Assembly (NCBI GenBank): GCA_947383005.1
Contig: CANDBT010000006.1
Span: 1-64,000 of the forward strand
DNA from: an uncultured bacterium
GTDB taxonomy: Bacteria > Bacillota > Clostridia > Lachnospirales > Lachnospiraceae
Reading direction: 5' to 3'
Length of the DNA: 64,000 nucleotides
The notes beneath the pieces were generated by a model, which made no database searches, was not told where the DNA came from, and saw only the letters and a list, made by a program, of their open reading frames with translations. Positions within the stretch are counted from its first letter, which is position 1; every line of letters starts with the position of its first letter. Positions 16,365-24,849 of this stretch are shown piece by piece. The position numbers were made by a program, and so were the translations under genes.

Positions 16365-17693
16365 ATGAGCAAACCGATTGTTGCGATTATAGGGCGGCCC
16401 AATGTAGGGAAATCCACGCTATTTAATGCTCTGGCAGGAAAGTCCATTTCTATTGTAAAGGATACGCCCGGAGTGACCAGGGACAGGATTTATGCGGACT
16501 GTACCTGGCTGAATATGAATTTTACATTGATTGACACAGGAGGGATCGAGCCGGACAGCAAAGATATTATTTTGTCTCAGATGAGAGAACAGGCCCAGAT
16601 GGCCATAGATGTGGCCGATGTGATTATTTTTATCGTGGATGTGCGCCAGGGGCTGGTAGATGCAGATTCCAAGGTGGCGGACATGCTGCGCCGGTCCGTC
16701 AAGCCTGTAGTGCTGGCAGTTAATAAGGTGGACAGCTTCCAAAAATTCGGTAACGATGTCTATGAGTTTTATAATCTGGGGATAGGAGACCCTGTCCCGG
16801 TTTCGGCGGCTTCCCAGTTGGGAATTGGCGATCTGCTGGACCAGGTGGCGGAACATTTTCATACAAAATCATTTGACGAAGAGGAAGATGACCGGCCAAG
16901 GGTGGCGATTATCGGTAAGCCGAACGTGGGAAAATCTTCCCTTATCAATAAGTTAATCGGCGCAAACAGGCTGGTAGTATCGGATATTGCCGGAACCACC
17001 CGAGATGCGGTAGATACGGAAGTGGTATATCATGGTACGGAATATGTCTTTATTGACACGGCAGGGCTGCGGCGGAAAAGCAGGATCAAGGAGGATCTGG
17101 AGAGGTACAGCATAATTCGTACGATAGCCGCGGTAGAGCGGGCAGATGTGGCGGTGCTGGTTATCGATGCCATCGAAGGAGTGACGGAGCAGGATGCAAA
17201 AATCGCCGGCATTGCCCATGACAGAGGTAAGGGAGTCCTGGTGGCGGTGAACAAATGGGATGCGATAGAAAAAAACGATAAAACCATTAATGAGTACACC
17301 AAAAAAATTCAAAATACCCTTTCCTTTATGCCTTATGCGGAGCTGGTGTTTATCTCGGCCGTGACAGGGCAGCGGCTGGCTAAGCTGTTTGAGCGGATTG
17401 ATATCGTGCGGCAGAGCCAGAATTTGCGGGTTGCTACCGGTGTCTTGAATGAGATTATGTCGGAGGCAGTAGCGATGCAGCAGCCGCCTTCGGATAAAGG
17501 CAAGCGGCTGAAGCTTTTTTATATCACTCAGGTAGCGGTCAAACCGCCGACTTTTGTGATTTTTGTCAACGACAAGGAATTGATGCACTTTTCCTATATC
17601 CGGTATTTGGAAAACCGGATCAGGGATACATTTGGCTTTAAAGGAACGTCTCTGCGGTTTATTATCCGGGAGCGTTCAGGAAAGGAGCAGTAA
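16365..17693 (+). CDS. der: ribosome-associated GTPase Der (EngA)
   Basis: 442 residues with two tandem GTPase domains and a C-terminal KH-like domain. P-loops GRPNVGKST (near residue 10) and GKPNVGKSS (near residue 185), G3 motifs DTGG and DTAG, G4 motifs NKVD and NKWD. Essential for 50S assembly. AAAGGAGA precedes the start. The stop overlaps the plsY start by one base. Confidence 0.98.
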   Translation: MSKPIVAIIGRPNVGKSTLFNALAGKSISIVKDTPGVTRDRIYADCTWLNMNFTLIDTGGIEPDSKDIILSQMREQAQMAIDVADVIIFIVDVRQGLVDADSKVADMLRRSVKPVVLAVNKVDSFQKFGNDVYEFYNLGIGDPVPVSAASQLGIGDLLDQVAEHFHTKSFDEEEDDRPRVAIIGKPNVGKSSLINKLIGANRLVVSDIAGTTRDAVDTEVVYHGTEYVFIDTAGLRRKSRIKEDLERYSIIRTIAAVERADVAVLVIDAIEGVTEQDAKIAGIAHDRGKGVLVAVNKWDAIEKNDKTINEYTKKIQNTLSFMPYAELVFISAVTGQRLAKLFERIDIVRQSQNLRVATGVLNEIMSEAVAMQQPPSDKGKRLKLFYITQVAVKPPTFVIFVNDKELMHFSYIRYLENRIRDTFGFKGTSLRFIIRERSGKEQ

Positions 17694-18340
17694 TGGAACG
17701 AGTAATCTGCCTTTTTATGGGGTATATATTTGGGCTGTTGCAGACGGGATATCTGTATGGAAAGGCACATCATATGGATATCCGCAAATATGGCAGCGGT
17801 AATTCGGGCAGTACGAATGTATTGCGTGTTATGGGAGTGAAAGCGGGCCTTATTGTTTTTATCGGGGATTCTTTCAAAATGATTTTTGCCTGCTTGCTGA
17901 CTCGGTATCTGTTCAGAGGACAGCCGGAAATGGTATATCTCTATCTGCTGTATACCGGTTTCGGGGTGGTTCTCGGACACAATTTTCCTTTTTATATGGG
18001 ATTTAAAGGTGGGAAAGGCATTGCCGCTTCTGCCGGGCTTTTGGCCGCTACGGACTGGCGGGTAATGCTGGTGTGCCTGGTGGTGTTTGTGGCGGTGGTG
18101 GCGGTGACCCGCTATGTATCGCTGGGTTCAATCCTGGTGATGATCATATTTTTTATCGGAATGGTGTTTTTTGGTTCCCGGGGGGACTATGGGATTGCCG
18201 ATCGCAGCCTGGCGGAGTTTTATGTTATGGCCGGAATTATTAGCGCGATGGGAATATGGCGTCATCGCAGCAATATCAAACGCCTGCTTTCCGGTACGGA
18301 AAATAAGGTTACTTTCCACGGGAGCAAAGAAAAAGGATAA
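17693..18340 (+). CDS. plsY: acyl-phosphate:glycerol-3-phosphate acyltransferase PlsY
   Basis: 215 residues. Integral membrane enzyme that makes lysophosphatidate from acyl-phosphate. Conserved loops GSGNSGSTNVLRVMG and GHNFPFYMGFKGGKGIA. About six membrane segments and a basic tail. Translationally coupled to der through a TAATG overlap. In many Clostridia gpsA and spoIVA follow; here gpsA is absent and a 6-kb transport and sugar-kinase block intervenes before spoIVA. Confidence 0.96.
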   Translation: MERVICLFMGYIFGLLQTGYLYGKAHHMDIRKYGSGNSGSTNVLRVMGVKAGLIVFIGDSFKMIFACLLTRYLFRGQPEMVYLYLLYTGFGVVLGHNFPFYMGFKGGKGIAASAGLLAATDWRVMLVCLVVFVAVVAVTRYVSLGSILVMIIFFIGMVFFGSRGDYGIADRSLAEFYVMAGIISAMGIWRHRSNIKRLLSGTENKVTFHGSKEKG

Positions 18341-18346
18341 AAGTTC

Positions 18347-18375
18347 TTGACAATGTTTTTTTATGCTACTATAAT
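18347..18375 (+). promoter_or_regulatory. consensus sigma-A promoter of the liv operon
   Basis: Perfect TTGACA (18347-18352), 17-base spacer, perfect TATAAT (18370-18375). The expected leader is about 65 bases. Confidence 0.9.
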
Positions 18376-18394
18376 GATTTCAGCCTTTAGGCTT

Positions 18395-18424
18395 GGCTTT
18401 TCGTGCAAACGAAAGGCCGTTTTC
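18395..18424 (+). terminator. terminator-like hairpin in the livJ leader
   Basis: A 10-base-pair stem GGCTTTTCGT (18395-18404) / ACGAAAGGCC (18409-18418) with GCAA loop, followed by GTTTT. It sits between the promoter and the ribosome site, where it could attenuate transcription or stabilise the mRNA 5' end. Confidence 0.55.
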
Positions 18425-18445
18425 AAAAAGTGAGGAGGAAAACTT

Positions 18446-19669
18446 ATGAAGAAATTGATTGGTTTGAGCATGGCGGCGGTATTGGCTGCATCTCTGACCG
18501 CATGCGGCGGAAGCAATACCGCAGAAACGACTGCGGCTACAACGGATGCTGCTGTGGCTCAGGAGGAAAATGAAGACGGCACAGGAGAAAGCGCCGAGGA
18601 GGCTCCGTCAGGAGAGACGTTTAAGATTGGTATGATCGGGCCGCTGACCGGCGATGCGGCGACTTACGGCCTGGGTGTAAGGAATGCTGTTGAACTGGCG
18701 ATTAAAGAGGTCAACGAGGCCGGCGGCATGAATGGATATCAGGTTGAGTACAAGCCTGAGGATGACGAACATGACCCGGAGAAGGCGATTAACGCATACA
18801 ATGCCCTGAAGGATTGGAACATGCAAATCCTTATCGGTGCGGTTACATCCAAGCCCTGTATTGCCGTTTCCGCTGAGAGCGCGGCAGACAATTTGTTCCA
18901 GATTACGCCATCCGGTTCTGCCGTAGAGTGTATTGCCGAACCCAATGTATTCCGCGTATGCTTTTCCGACCCGGATCAGGGAAAGGCTTCTGCCCAATAT
19001 ATCGCTGAGAATAAACTGGCTACGAAGATCGGCGTGATTTATGACAGTTCTACCGAGTATTCCACGGGTATCCTTGAGTCCTTCCGTCCGGAGGCCGAAG
19101 CCCAGGGACTGGAGATTGTGGCAGAAGAGGCGTTTACTGCCAACAATGCGACGGATTTTTCAGTTCAGATTGATAATTGCAAGGAAGCAGGCGCAGAGCT
19201 TTTATTCATGCCCTTCTATTACACGGAGGCTTCTACTGTGCTGAAACAGTGCGCGGATAAAGAATTTGCACCGATTTTCTTTGGCGTAGACGGTATGGAC
19301 GGTATTTTGTCTGTGAAGAATTTTGATACGTCTCTGGCTGAGGGCGTTATGCTGCTTACTCCCTTCTCTGCTGATGAGGCTGGCAGCCAGGCGTTTGTAG
19401 AGGCTTATAAAGCCGCTTACAGCGATACTCCCAACCAGTTTGCCGCTGATGCTTACGACGCGGTTTATGCGGTTAAAGCGGCTATTGAGCAAGGCAATAT
19501 TACTCCCGATATGTCTGTGTCCGATATCTGTGAGGCGATGAAGGTTGCCATGACAGAGATTACCATTGACGGTCTGACCGGTTCCCAGATGACCTGGACC
19601 GAGGCGGGCGAGCCCAACAAGGAGCCGAAGGCTGCCAAGATTGAAAACGGCGCTTACGTTATGCAGTAA
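18446..19669 (+). CDS. livJ: branched-chain amino acid ABC transporter, substrate-binding lipoprotein
   Basis: 407 residues. Lipoprotein signal peptide with lipobox LTAC (Cys20), then a low-complexity acidic linker and a type-I periplasmic-binding fold (FKIGMIGPLTGDAATYGLGV ... EVNEAGG). It captures Leu/Ile/Val or related amino acids outside the membrane for LivHMGF. GAGGAGG precedes the ATG. The gap to livH (267 bases) contains a terminator and repeats, so binding-protein mRNA is probably more abundant than permease mRNA. Confidence 0.95.
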   Translation: MKKLIGLSMAAVLAASLTACGGSNTAETTAATTDAAVAQEENEDGTGESAEEAPSGETFKIGMIGPLTGDAATYGLGVRNAVELAIKEVNEAGGMNGYQVEYKPEDDEHDPEKAINAYNALKDWNMQILIGAVTSKPCIAVSAESAADNLFQITPSGSAVECIAEPNVFRVCFSDPDQGKASAQYIAENKLATKIGVIYDSSTEYSTGILESFRPEAEAQGLEIVAEEAFTANNATDFSVQIDNCKEAGAELLFMPFYYTEASTVLKQCADKEFAPIFFGVDGMDGILSVKNFDTSLAEGVMLLTPFSADEAGSQAFVEAYKAAYSDTPNQFAADAYDAVYAVKAAIEQGNITPDMSVSDICEAMKVAMTEITIDGLTGSQMTWTEAGEPNKEPKAAKIENGAYVMQ

Positions 19670-19694
19670 CATATTTGCTTTTATGGCCCAAGGG

Positions 19695-19728
19695 AGGGTT
19701 GTCAGTCCGGCAACCCTCTTATTGCTTT
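19695..19728 (+). terminator. terminator after livJ
   Basis: AGGGTTG (19695-19701) / CAACCCT (19711-19717), then CTTATTGCTTT. Probably partial, reducing readthrough into livH. Confidence 0.7.
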
Positions 19729-19793
19729 ATGCACAGGCCCGCATATGGAAGTTTGCTGCTGACGCAGTACGCGGGCCGCGCGGCGAGTAGGAG
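19729..19793 (+). repeat. family A repeat, copy A2
   Basis: Begins ATGCACAGGCCCGC directly after the livJ terminator T-tract. Outer stem GGCCCGC/GCGGGCC, inner stem GCTGC/GCAG. A second hairpin, GAGTAGG/CCTACTC, continues to about 19815, and a GGGCACC/GGGTGCCC-type hairpin follows to about 19870. It fills the gap before livH. Confidence 0.8.
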
Positions 19794-19936
19794 AAGATGG
19801 CTCTTCCCTACTCGATTATGCACACGGGCACCATAAGGAAAATGCCAGCTAAAGCTGGCGGGTGCCCGGCGCGGCGGATAGGGGAAGAGCTTCCCCTGTT
19901 GTGGTACCAGAGTGAAGATAAGCGAGGTGCGTACTT

Positions 19937-20818
19937 ATGAGTTTTTTATCCTGTTTAATCAGCGGAATTAGTTTGGGCAGCATTTATGCGATCATTGCCC
20001 TGGGATACACCATGGTATACGGTATTGCCAAGATGCTGAATTTTGCCCACGGTGATATAATTATGGTGGGTGCTTTTGCGGCATATACGATTGTCAGCAC
20101 TTTGGGAATGCCGCCGATACTGGGTGTGATTGTCGCTGTAGCAGTATGTACACTGCTTGGTGTCACCGTGGAGAGGATTGCCTATAAGCCTCTTCGGGGC
20201 GCTTCCTCTTTGGCAGTATTGATTACGGCAATCGGAGTCAGTTACCTGCTTCAGAATTTAGCGCTTTTGATTTTCAGTGCCAATCCCCAAAAATTTCAGT
20301 CAGTGGTAAATCTTCCGGCCCTTAAGCTGGCCGGCGGGGAACTGTCTGTCTCTGCCGTTACCATTATTACGGTAGTTACCTGCCTTGTGGTGATGTTTTG
20401 CCTGACTTCTTTTATCAATAAAACCAAGAAAGGGCAGGCGATGCTGGCTGTGTCTGAGGACAGAGGGGCGGCTACTTTGATGGGAATTAATGTCAACGGG
20501 ACAATCGCTCTGACTTTTGCTATCGGTTCTGCCCTGGCTGCGATTGCGGGGGTGCTTTATTGTTCTGCTTATGACACCCTGACTCCTTACATCGGTTCCA
20601 TGCCTGGTATCAAAGCCTTTACGGCGGCAGTTTTCGGAGGGATCGGTTCTATTCCCGGCGCATTTATCGGAGGAATAATTTTGGGAATTATTGAGCAGTT
20701 GGCTAAAAAGTATATTTCTTCCCAGTTGGCGGATGCGATTGTGTTTGCTGTGCTGATTATTGTGCTTTTGGTGCGTCCTTCCGGCATTTTGGGCAAGAAA
20801 ACCAACGAGAAAGTGTAG
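19937..20818 (+). CDS. livH: branched-chain amino acid ABC permease LivH
   Basis: 293 residues. Polytopic membrane subunit with the LivH signature GYTMVYGIAKMLNFAHGDIIMVGAF near the N-terminus, EDRGAATLMGINVN, and the C-terminal GGIGSIPGAFIGGIILGIIE. Forms the pore with LivM. Ribosome site GCGAGGTG precedes the ATG. livM follows after 8 bases. Confidence 0.96.
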   Translation: MSFLSCLISGISLGSIYAIIALGYTMVYGIAKMLNFAHGDIIMVGAFAAYTIVSTLGMPPILGVIVAVAVCTLLGVTVERIAYKPLRGASSLAVLITAIGVSYLLQNLALLIFSANPQKFQSVVNLPALKLAGGELSVSAVTIITVVTCLVVMFCLTSFINKTKKGQAMLAVSEDRGAATLMGINVNGTIALTFAIGSALAAIAGVLYCSAYDTLTPYIGSMPGIKAFTAAVFGGIGSIPGAFIGGIILGIIEQLAKKYISSQLADAIVFAVLIIVLLVRPSGILGKKTNEKV

Positions 20819-20826
20819 GTGCGGGC

Positions 20827-21885
20827 ATGAACAGTGTAAAACGGAAAAAATTGATCGATAACCTGTTTACCTACGGGCTGGTTGTCTTTTGCTGGATAGC
20901 TGTCCAGGCATTAAGCGCCACTGGCCATATGACCAATCAGATTAATGGGCTTCTGGTCCCTATATGTATGTATGTGATTTTGGCCGTATCCTTGAATCTG
21001 ACGGTGGGGATTTCCGGTGAGTTGAGCCTTGGCCATGCAGGATTCATGTGTGTGGGCGCTTTTTCCGGCTCTTTTTTTACCAAGCTGATGGCGGAGGCTA
21101 TCCCCAGCCTTCAGGCCCGGTTTATCATTGCTCTGGTTATCGGCGCGCTGACGGCGGCATTTTTCGGTGTAATTATCGGTATCCCGGTTTTGCGTCTGAG
21201 GGGTGATTATCTGGCTATTGTGACCCTGGCTTTCGGAGAAATCATAAAAAATGTTATGAATGTGATTTATGTGGGCGTGGATAACGGCATGCTCCGTATC
21301 GCCATGGAGAAAAAGGCCAATTTGAATCTCTCGGAAAACGGAAGAGTGATTATTGAAGGCGCCATGGGTATTACCAAGACACCGAAGGCGTCTACTTTTA
21401 CCATAGGGATTGTCCTGGTGCTGATTACCTTGTTTATCGTACAGAACTTGATTAATTCCCGGACAGGTCGGGCAATTATGGCCATCCGCGACAACCGGAT
21501 TGCCGCCGAGTCCGTGGGCCTGAATATCACGAAGTATAAACTTCTGGCTTTTAGCGTATCTGCCTCTTTGGCAGGAATGGCAGGGGTGCTTTATTCTCAT
21601 AACCTGGCCAGCCTGGCGGCGGAGAAATTTGATTATAACATGTCGATTTTGATTTTGGTTTATGTGGTTTTAGGCGGTATCGGCAATATTCGCGGTTCGA
21701 TTATTTCTGCGATTGTCCTGACCCTGCTTCCGGAACTTTTGCGGGGGATGAATAATTATCGTATGCTGATTTATGCCATTGTGCTGATTATTATGATGAT
21801 CGCCAATTCTGCGCCCAGCGCCATCGCTGCCAGAGAGAGGCTGCTGGAAAAATTCCAGCGAAAGAATACAAAGGAGGCGGCCTGA
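20827..21885 (+). CDS. livM: branched-chain amino acid ABC permease LivM
   Basis: 352 residues. About nine membrane segments. Family motifs VSLNLTVGISGELSLGHAGFM, AIRDNRIAAESVGLN (the loop contacting the ATPase) and VYVVLGGIGNIRGSII. Partner of LivH. One base separates it from livG. Confidence 0.96.
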   Translation: MNSVKRKKLIDNLFTYGLVVFCWIAVQALSATGHMTNQINGLLVPICMYVILAVSLNLTVGISGELSLGHAGFMCVGAFSGSFFTKLMAEAIPSLQARFIIALVIGALTAAFFGVIIGIPVLRLRGDYLAIVTLAFGEIIKNVMNVIYVGVDNGMLRIAMEKKANLNLSENGRVIIEGAMGITKTPKASTFTIGIVLVLITLFIVQNLINSRTGRAIMAIRDNRIAAESVGLNITKYKLLAFSVSASLAGMAGVLYSHNLASLAAEKFDYNMSILILVYVVLGGIGNIRGSIISAIVLTLLPELLRGMNNYRMLIYAIVLIIMMIANSAPSAIAARERLLEKFQRKNTKEAA

Positions 21886-21886
21886 T

Positions 21887-22645
21887 ATGAATATTCTGGA
21901 AGTGAACCGTTTGAGCATTGCTTTTGGCGGTTTGAAGGCCGTGGATAATTTTAATATCGAGATTAAAAAGGGGCAGCTATATGGTTTGATTGGCCCGAAT
22001 GGCGCAGGGAAAACTACCGTTTTTAATCTGCTGACAGGTGTTTATAAACCCGATGCGGGCATAATTATGTTGGATGGGGTTAATGTGGCAGGGAAAAGGA
22101 CGATTTCCATTTGTCAGGCCGGTATTGCCAGGACGTTTCAGAATATCCGTCTGTTTACGGAGATGTCTGTGCTGGACAATGTTAAGGTAGGGCTTCATAA
22201 TCATCACCGTTATGGGATAGCGACAGGGCTTTTTCGTCTGCCTGGCTATTTCCGGGCGGAAAAGGAAATGGATGAGCGGGCTATGGAGCTGCTTAAAGTG
22301 TTTGATATGGAACAGTATTTTGATTATAAAGCCGCTAATTTGCCGTACGGCCAGCAGCGAAAGCTGGAGATTGCCCGTGCCTTGGCGACAGAGCCTAAAC
22401 TTCTTCTTTTGGATGAGCCTGCTGCAGGGATGAATCCTAATGAGACGACGGAGCTGATGGAGATGATTCGTTTTGTACGGGATACTTTTGATATGACAAT
22501 TTTGCTGATTGAGCATGATATGAAGCTGGTTAGCGGGATTTGTGAAGCGTTGACCGTACTGAATTTCGGACAGGTGCTTTGCCAGGGAGAGACGGCGGAG
22601 GTTCTTAACGATCCGGAGGTAATCAAGGCGTATTTGGGCGAATAG
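21887..22645 (+). CDS. livG: branched-chain amino acid ABC ATPase LivG
   Basis: 252 residues. Walker A GPNGAGKTT, ABC signature in LPYGQQRKLEIARAL (LSGGQ replaced by PYGQQ, normal for LivG), Walker B LLLLDEPAAGMN, and the H-loop EHD. The ribosome site lies in the livM 3' end (AAGGAGG). Confidence 0.97.
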   Translation: MNILEVNRLSIAFGGLKAVDNFNIEIKKGQLYGLIGPNGAGKTTVFNLLTGVYKPDAGIIMLDGVNVAGKRTISICQAGIARTFQNIRLFTEMSVLDNVKVGLHNHHRYGIATGLFRLPGYFRAEKEMDERAMELLKVFDMEQYFDYKAANLPYGQQRKLEIARALATEPKLLLLDEPAAGMNPNETTELMEMIRFVRDTFDMTILLIEHDMKLVSGICEALTVLNFGQVLCQGETAEVLNDPEVIKAYLGE

Positions 22646-22662
22646 GCAGGGAGGAAAGGGTT

Positions 22663-23373
22663 ATGGCCATACTTGAAGTCAGGAATCTGGAAGTTTTTTA
22701 TGGTGTTATCCAGGCGATTAAGGGAATTTCCTTTGACGTAGAGCAGGGGGAGATTATTGCGCTTATCGGAGCTAACGGTGCGGGAAAGACCACAACTCTT
22801 CATACCATTACAGGCCTGATCCGGGCAAAATCCGGCTCGATTTTTTATGAAGGAAAAGAAGTTACCAGAATTCCCGGGGATAAGCTCGTGCAGATGGGGA
22901 TTGCCCATGTGCCGGAAGGGCGGCGGATATTTTCGTCTATGACCGTTCTGCAGAATTTGAAGATGGGCGCCTATACGCGAAACGATAAAAAAGAAATTGC
23001 GGATACTTTGGAGACGGTCTATCAGCGTTTCCCCCGACTGGAAGAAAGAAAGAACCAGGTGGCAGGTACGCTGTCGGGCGGCGAACAGCAGATGCTGGCC
23101 ATGGGCCGCGCACTGATGTCGCATCCCAAGCTTATTGCTATGGACGAACCGTCCATGGGACTTTCGCCGATTTATGTCAATGAGATTTTTGATATTATTC
23201 AGAAAATCAACAGCGACGGGGTGACGGTGCTTTTGGTGGAACAAAATGCAAAGAAGGCGTTATCTATCGCTCACCGGGCCTATGTGCTGGAGACAGGCAA
23301 GATCGTGCTCAGCGGTGATGCCGGTGAGTTGATGAATGATGATTCCGTAAAAAAGGCTTATTTGAGCGAATAA
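22663..23373 (+). CDS. livF: branched-chain amino acid ABC ATPase LivF
   Basis: 236 residues. Walker A GANGAGKTT, signature LSGGEQQMLAMGRAL, Walker B LIAMDEPSMGLSP, H-loop EQN typical of LivF. Last gene of the operon, followed by a GAGAAAA/TTTTTCTC hairpin at 23372-23394. Confidence 0.97.
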   Translation: MAILEVRNLEVFYGVIQAIKGISFDVEQGEIIALIGANGAGKTTTLHTITGLIRAKSGSIFYEGKEVTRIPGDKLVQMGIAHVPEGRRIFSSMTVLQNLKMGAYTRNDKKEIADTLETVYQRFPRLEERKNQVAGTLSGGEQQMLAMGRALMSHPKLIAMDEPSMGLSPIYVNEIFDIIQKINSDGVTVLLVEQNAKKALSIAHRAYVLETGKIVLSGDAGELMNDDSVKKAYLSE

Positions 23374-23394
23374 GAGAAAAGTCCAGGATTTTTC
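23372..23394 (+). terminator. hairpin after livF
   Basis: GAGAAAA / TTTTTCTC around a GTCCAGGA loop, overlapping the livF stop. The T-run is within the stem, so the terminator is weak or bidirectional. Confidence 0.45.
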
Positions 23395-23457
23395 TCTCGG
23401 GGAGCTGTTTTGCTTCCTAATAAATATATATTATTTAAATGATGAGGAGGTTTGTTT

Positions 23458-24750
23458 ATGAAGGGTAACGTAATTGTAGGACAGTCAGGCGGCCCCACGG
23501 CAGTAATTAATTCCAGCCTGGCCGGTGTATATCGTACGGCTATTGACCGTGGAGCAAAGAAAGTGTATGGGATGAGATATGGTATTCAGGGTCTGTTGGA
23601 TGAGCAGTATGTGGATTTATCCAAGCATATCAAAAACGATTTGGATATTGAAATTTTAAAGCGTACCCCCTCTGCATTTTTAGGAACCTGTCGCTACAAA
23701 CTGCCGGATATTCATGAAAACCAGGAGATATATGTGAGGCTTTTTGAAATTTTAGATAAGCTGAATATTGAATGTTTTATTTATATCGGCGGAAATGATT
23801 CCATGGATACGATCAAAAAACTTTCTGACTATGCGATTCTGACCGGAAAGAAGCAGAGATTTGTCGGCGTACCCAAGACTATTGACAACGATCTGGCTCT
23901 GACCGACCATACGCCTGGTTTTGGAAGCGCAGCAAAATATATTGCCACATCCACAAAAGAAGTCATTCGTGACGGTTTGGGCTTCTCCTATAAGAAAAAG
24001 CAGGTGACAGTGATTGAGATTATGGGACGAAATGCCGGGTGGCTTACCGGAGCTTCTGCCTTGTCCAGAGGAGAGGATTGTGACGGGCCGGATTTGATTT
24101 ATTTGCCGGAACTTCCCTTTGATATCGAAAAATTTGTGACCAGAGTCAGAAAGATATTGGAGAAGAAAGACGTGGTGGTTGTGGCGGTTTCTGAAGGTAT
24201 CCGGACGGCTGACGGCAAGTATATCAGCGAATTGTCGGCCACGATTGATTATGTTGACGCTTTTGGCCACAAACAACTGACCGGGACCGCCAGTTATCTG
24301 GCCAACATTATCAGTCAGGAGATCGGCTGTAAGGCCAGGTCCGTAGAATTCAGCACACTGCAGAGAAGCGCTGCACATCTGGCTTCCCGGGTAGACGTAA
24401 ATGAAGCTTTTATGGTAGGCGGGGCCGCGGTGAAGGCAGCCGATGAAGGCGATACCGGTAAAATGGTAGTTATTGACCGGGTATCGGATGATCCTTATCA
24501 GAGCGCTACCGGTATTTATGATGTCCACAAGATCGCCAATGACGAAAAATTGGTACCCAGAGATTGGATTACCAAAGACGGCACTTATGTGACGGAAGAA
24601 TTTATCGATTATGTATGGCCTCTGATTCAGGGCGATTATCCCTGCGTGATGGTAGGCGGCATCCCCCGTCATCTGTATATGTCGGCCAGTTCTCCGCGAG
24701 GAAGGAAGAATGCCAAAGAGGACAGGGAAAACGGAGAATATCTGCAGTGA
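23458..24750 (+). CDS. 6-phosphofructokinase, probably pyrophosphate-dependent
   Basis: 430 residues. PfkA-fold sugar kinase of the long type. GGPTAVINSSL at the N-terminus; the phosphoryl-donor loop reads GGNDSMDT and the catalytic loop PKTIDND. Lysine in PKTIDND and Asp in the GGxDS loop are the marks of PPi-dependent enzymes, whereas ATP-dependent ones read PGTIDND and GGDGS. ATG 23458 sits 7 bases after AGGAGG; the in-frame TTG at 23452 is too near. A reversible PPi step would save ATP in glycolysis. PPi use is inference. Confidence 0.88.
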   Translation: MKGNVIVGQSGGPTAVINSSLAGVYRTAIDRGAKKVYGMRYGIQGLLDEQYVDLSKHIKNDLDIEILKRTPSAFLGTCRYKLPDIHENQEIYVRLFEILDKLNIECFIYIGGNDSMDTIKKLSDYAILTGKKQRFVGVPKTIDNDLALTDHTPGFGSAAKYIATSTKEVIRDGLGFSYKKKQVTVIEIMGRNAGWLTGASALSRGEDCDGPDLIYLPELPFDIEKFVTRVRKILEKKDVVVVAVSEGIRTADGKYISELSATIDYVDAFGHKQLTGTASYLANIISQEIGCKARSVEFSTLQRSAAHLASRVDVNEAFMVGGAAVKAADEGDTGKMVVIDRVSDDPYQSATGIYDVHKIANDEKLVPRDWITKDGTYVTEEFIDYVWPLIQGDYPCVMVGGIPRHLYMSASSPRGRKNAKEDRENGEYLQ

Positions 24751-24793
24751 CCCCATATGCCGTATTTTTGGCTTTAACATAATAAACACAGGT

Positions 24794-24821
24794 GATAAAA
24801 CGATTCCCCCTGGCATATGCT
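24794..24821 (+). promoter_or_regulatory. candidate sigma-E promoter of spoIVA
   Basis: GATAAA (24794-24799), 14 bases, CATATGCT (24814-24821). It resembles the sigma-E pattern (ATA-type -35, CATAnnnT -10) expected for mother-cell genes. TATAAT also occurs at 24822-24827, but no matching -35 is seen for it. Confidence 0.45.
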
Positions 24822-24849
24822 TATAATAGCATAGAAAGGGGGTATCTTC

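Noticed and set aside
22324-23244. 306-residue minus-strand frame in livG-livF
   Set aside because: Shadow of two well-conserved ABC ATPase genes, no start signals and no family features.
24811-24830. Sigma-54 promoter before spoIVA (TGGCAT ... )
   Set aside because: The TGGCAC-N5-TTGC pattern is not met; sigma-E fits gene function better.
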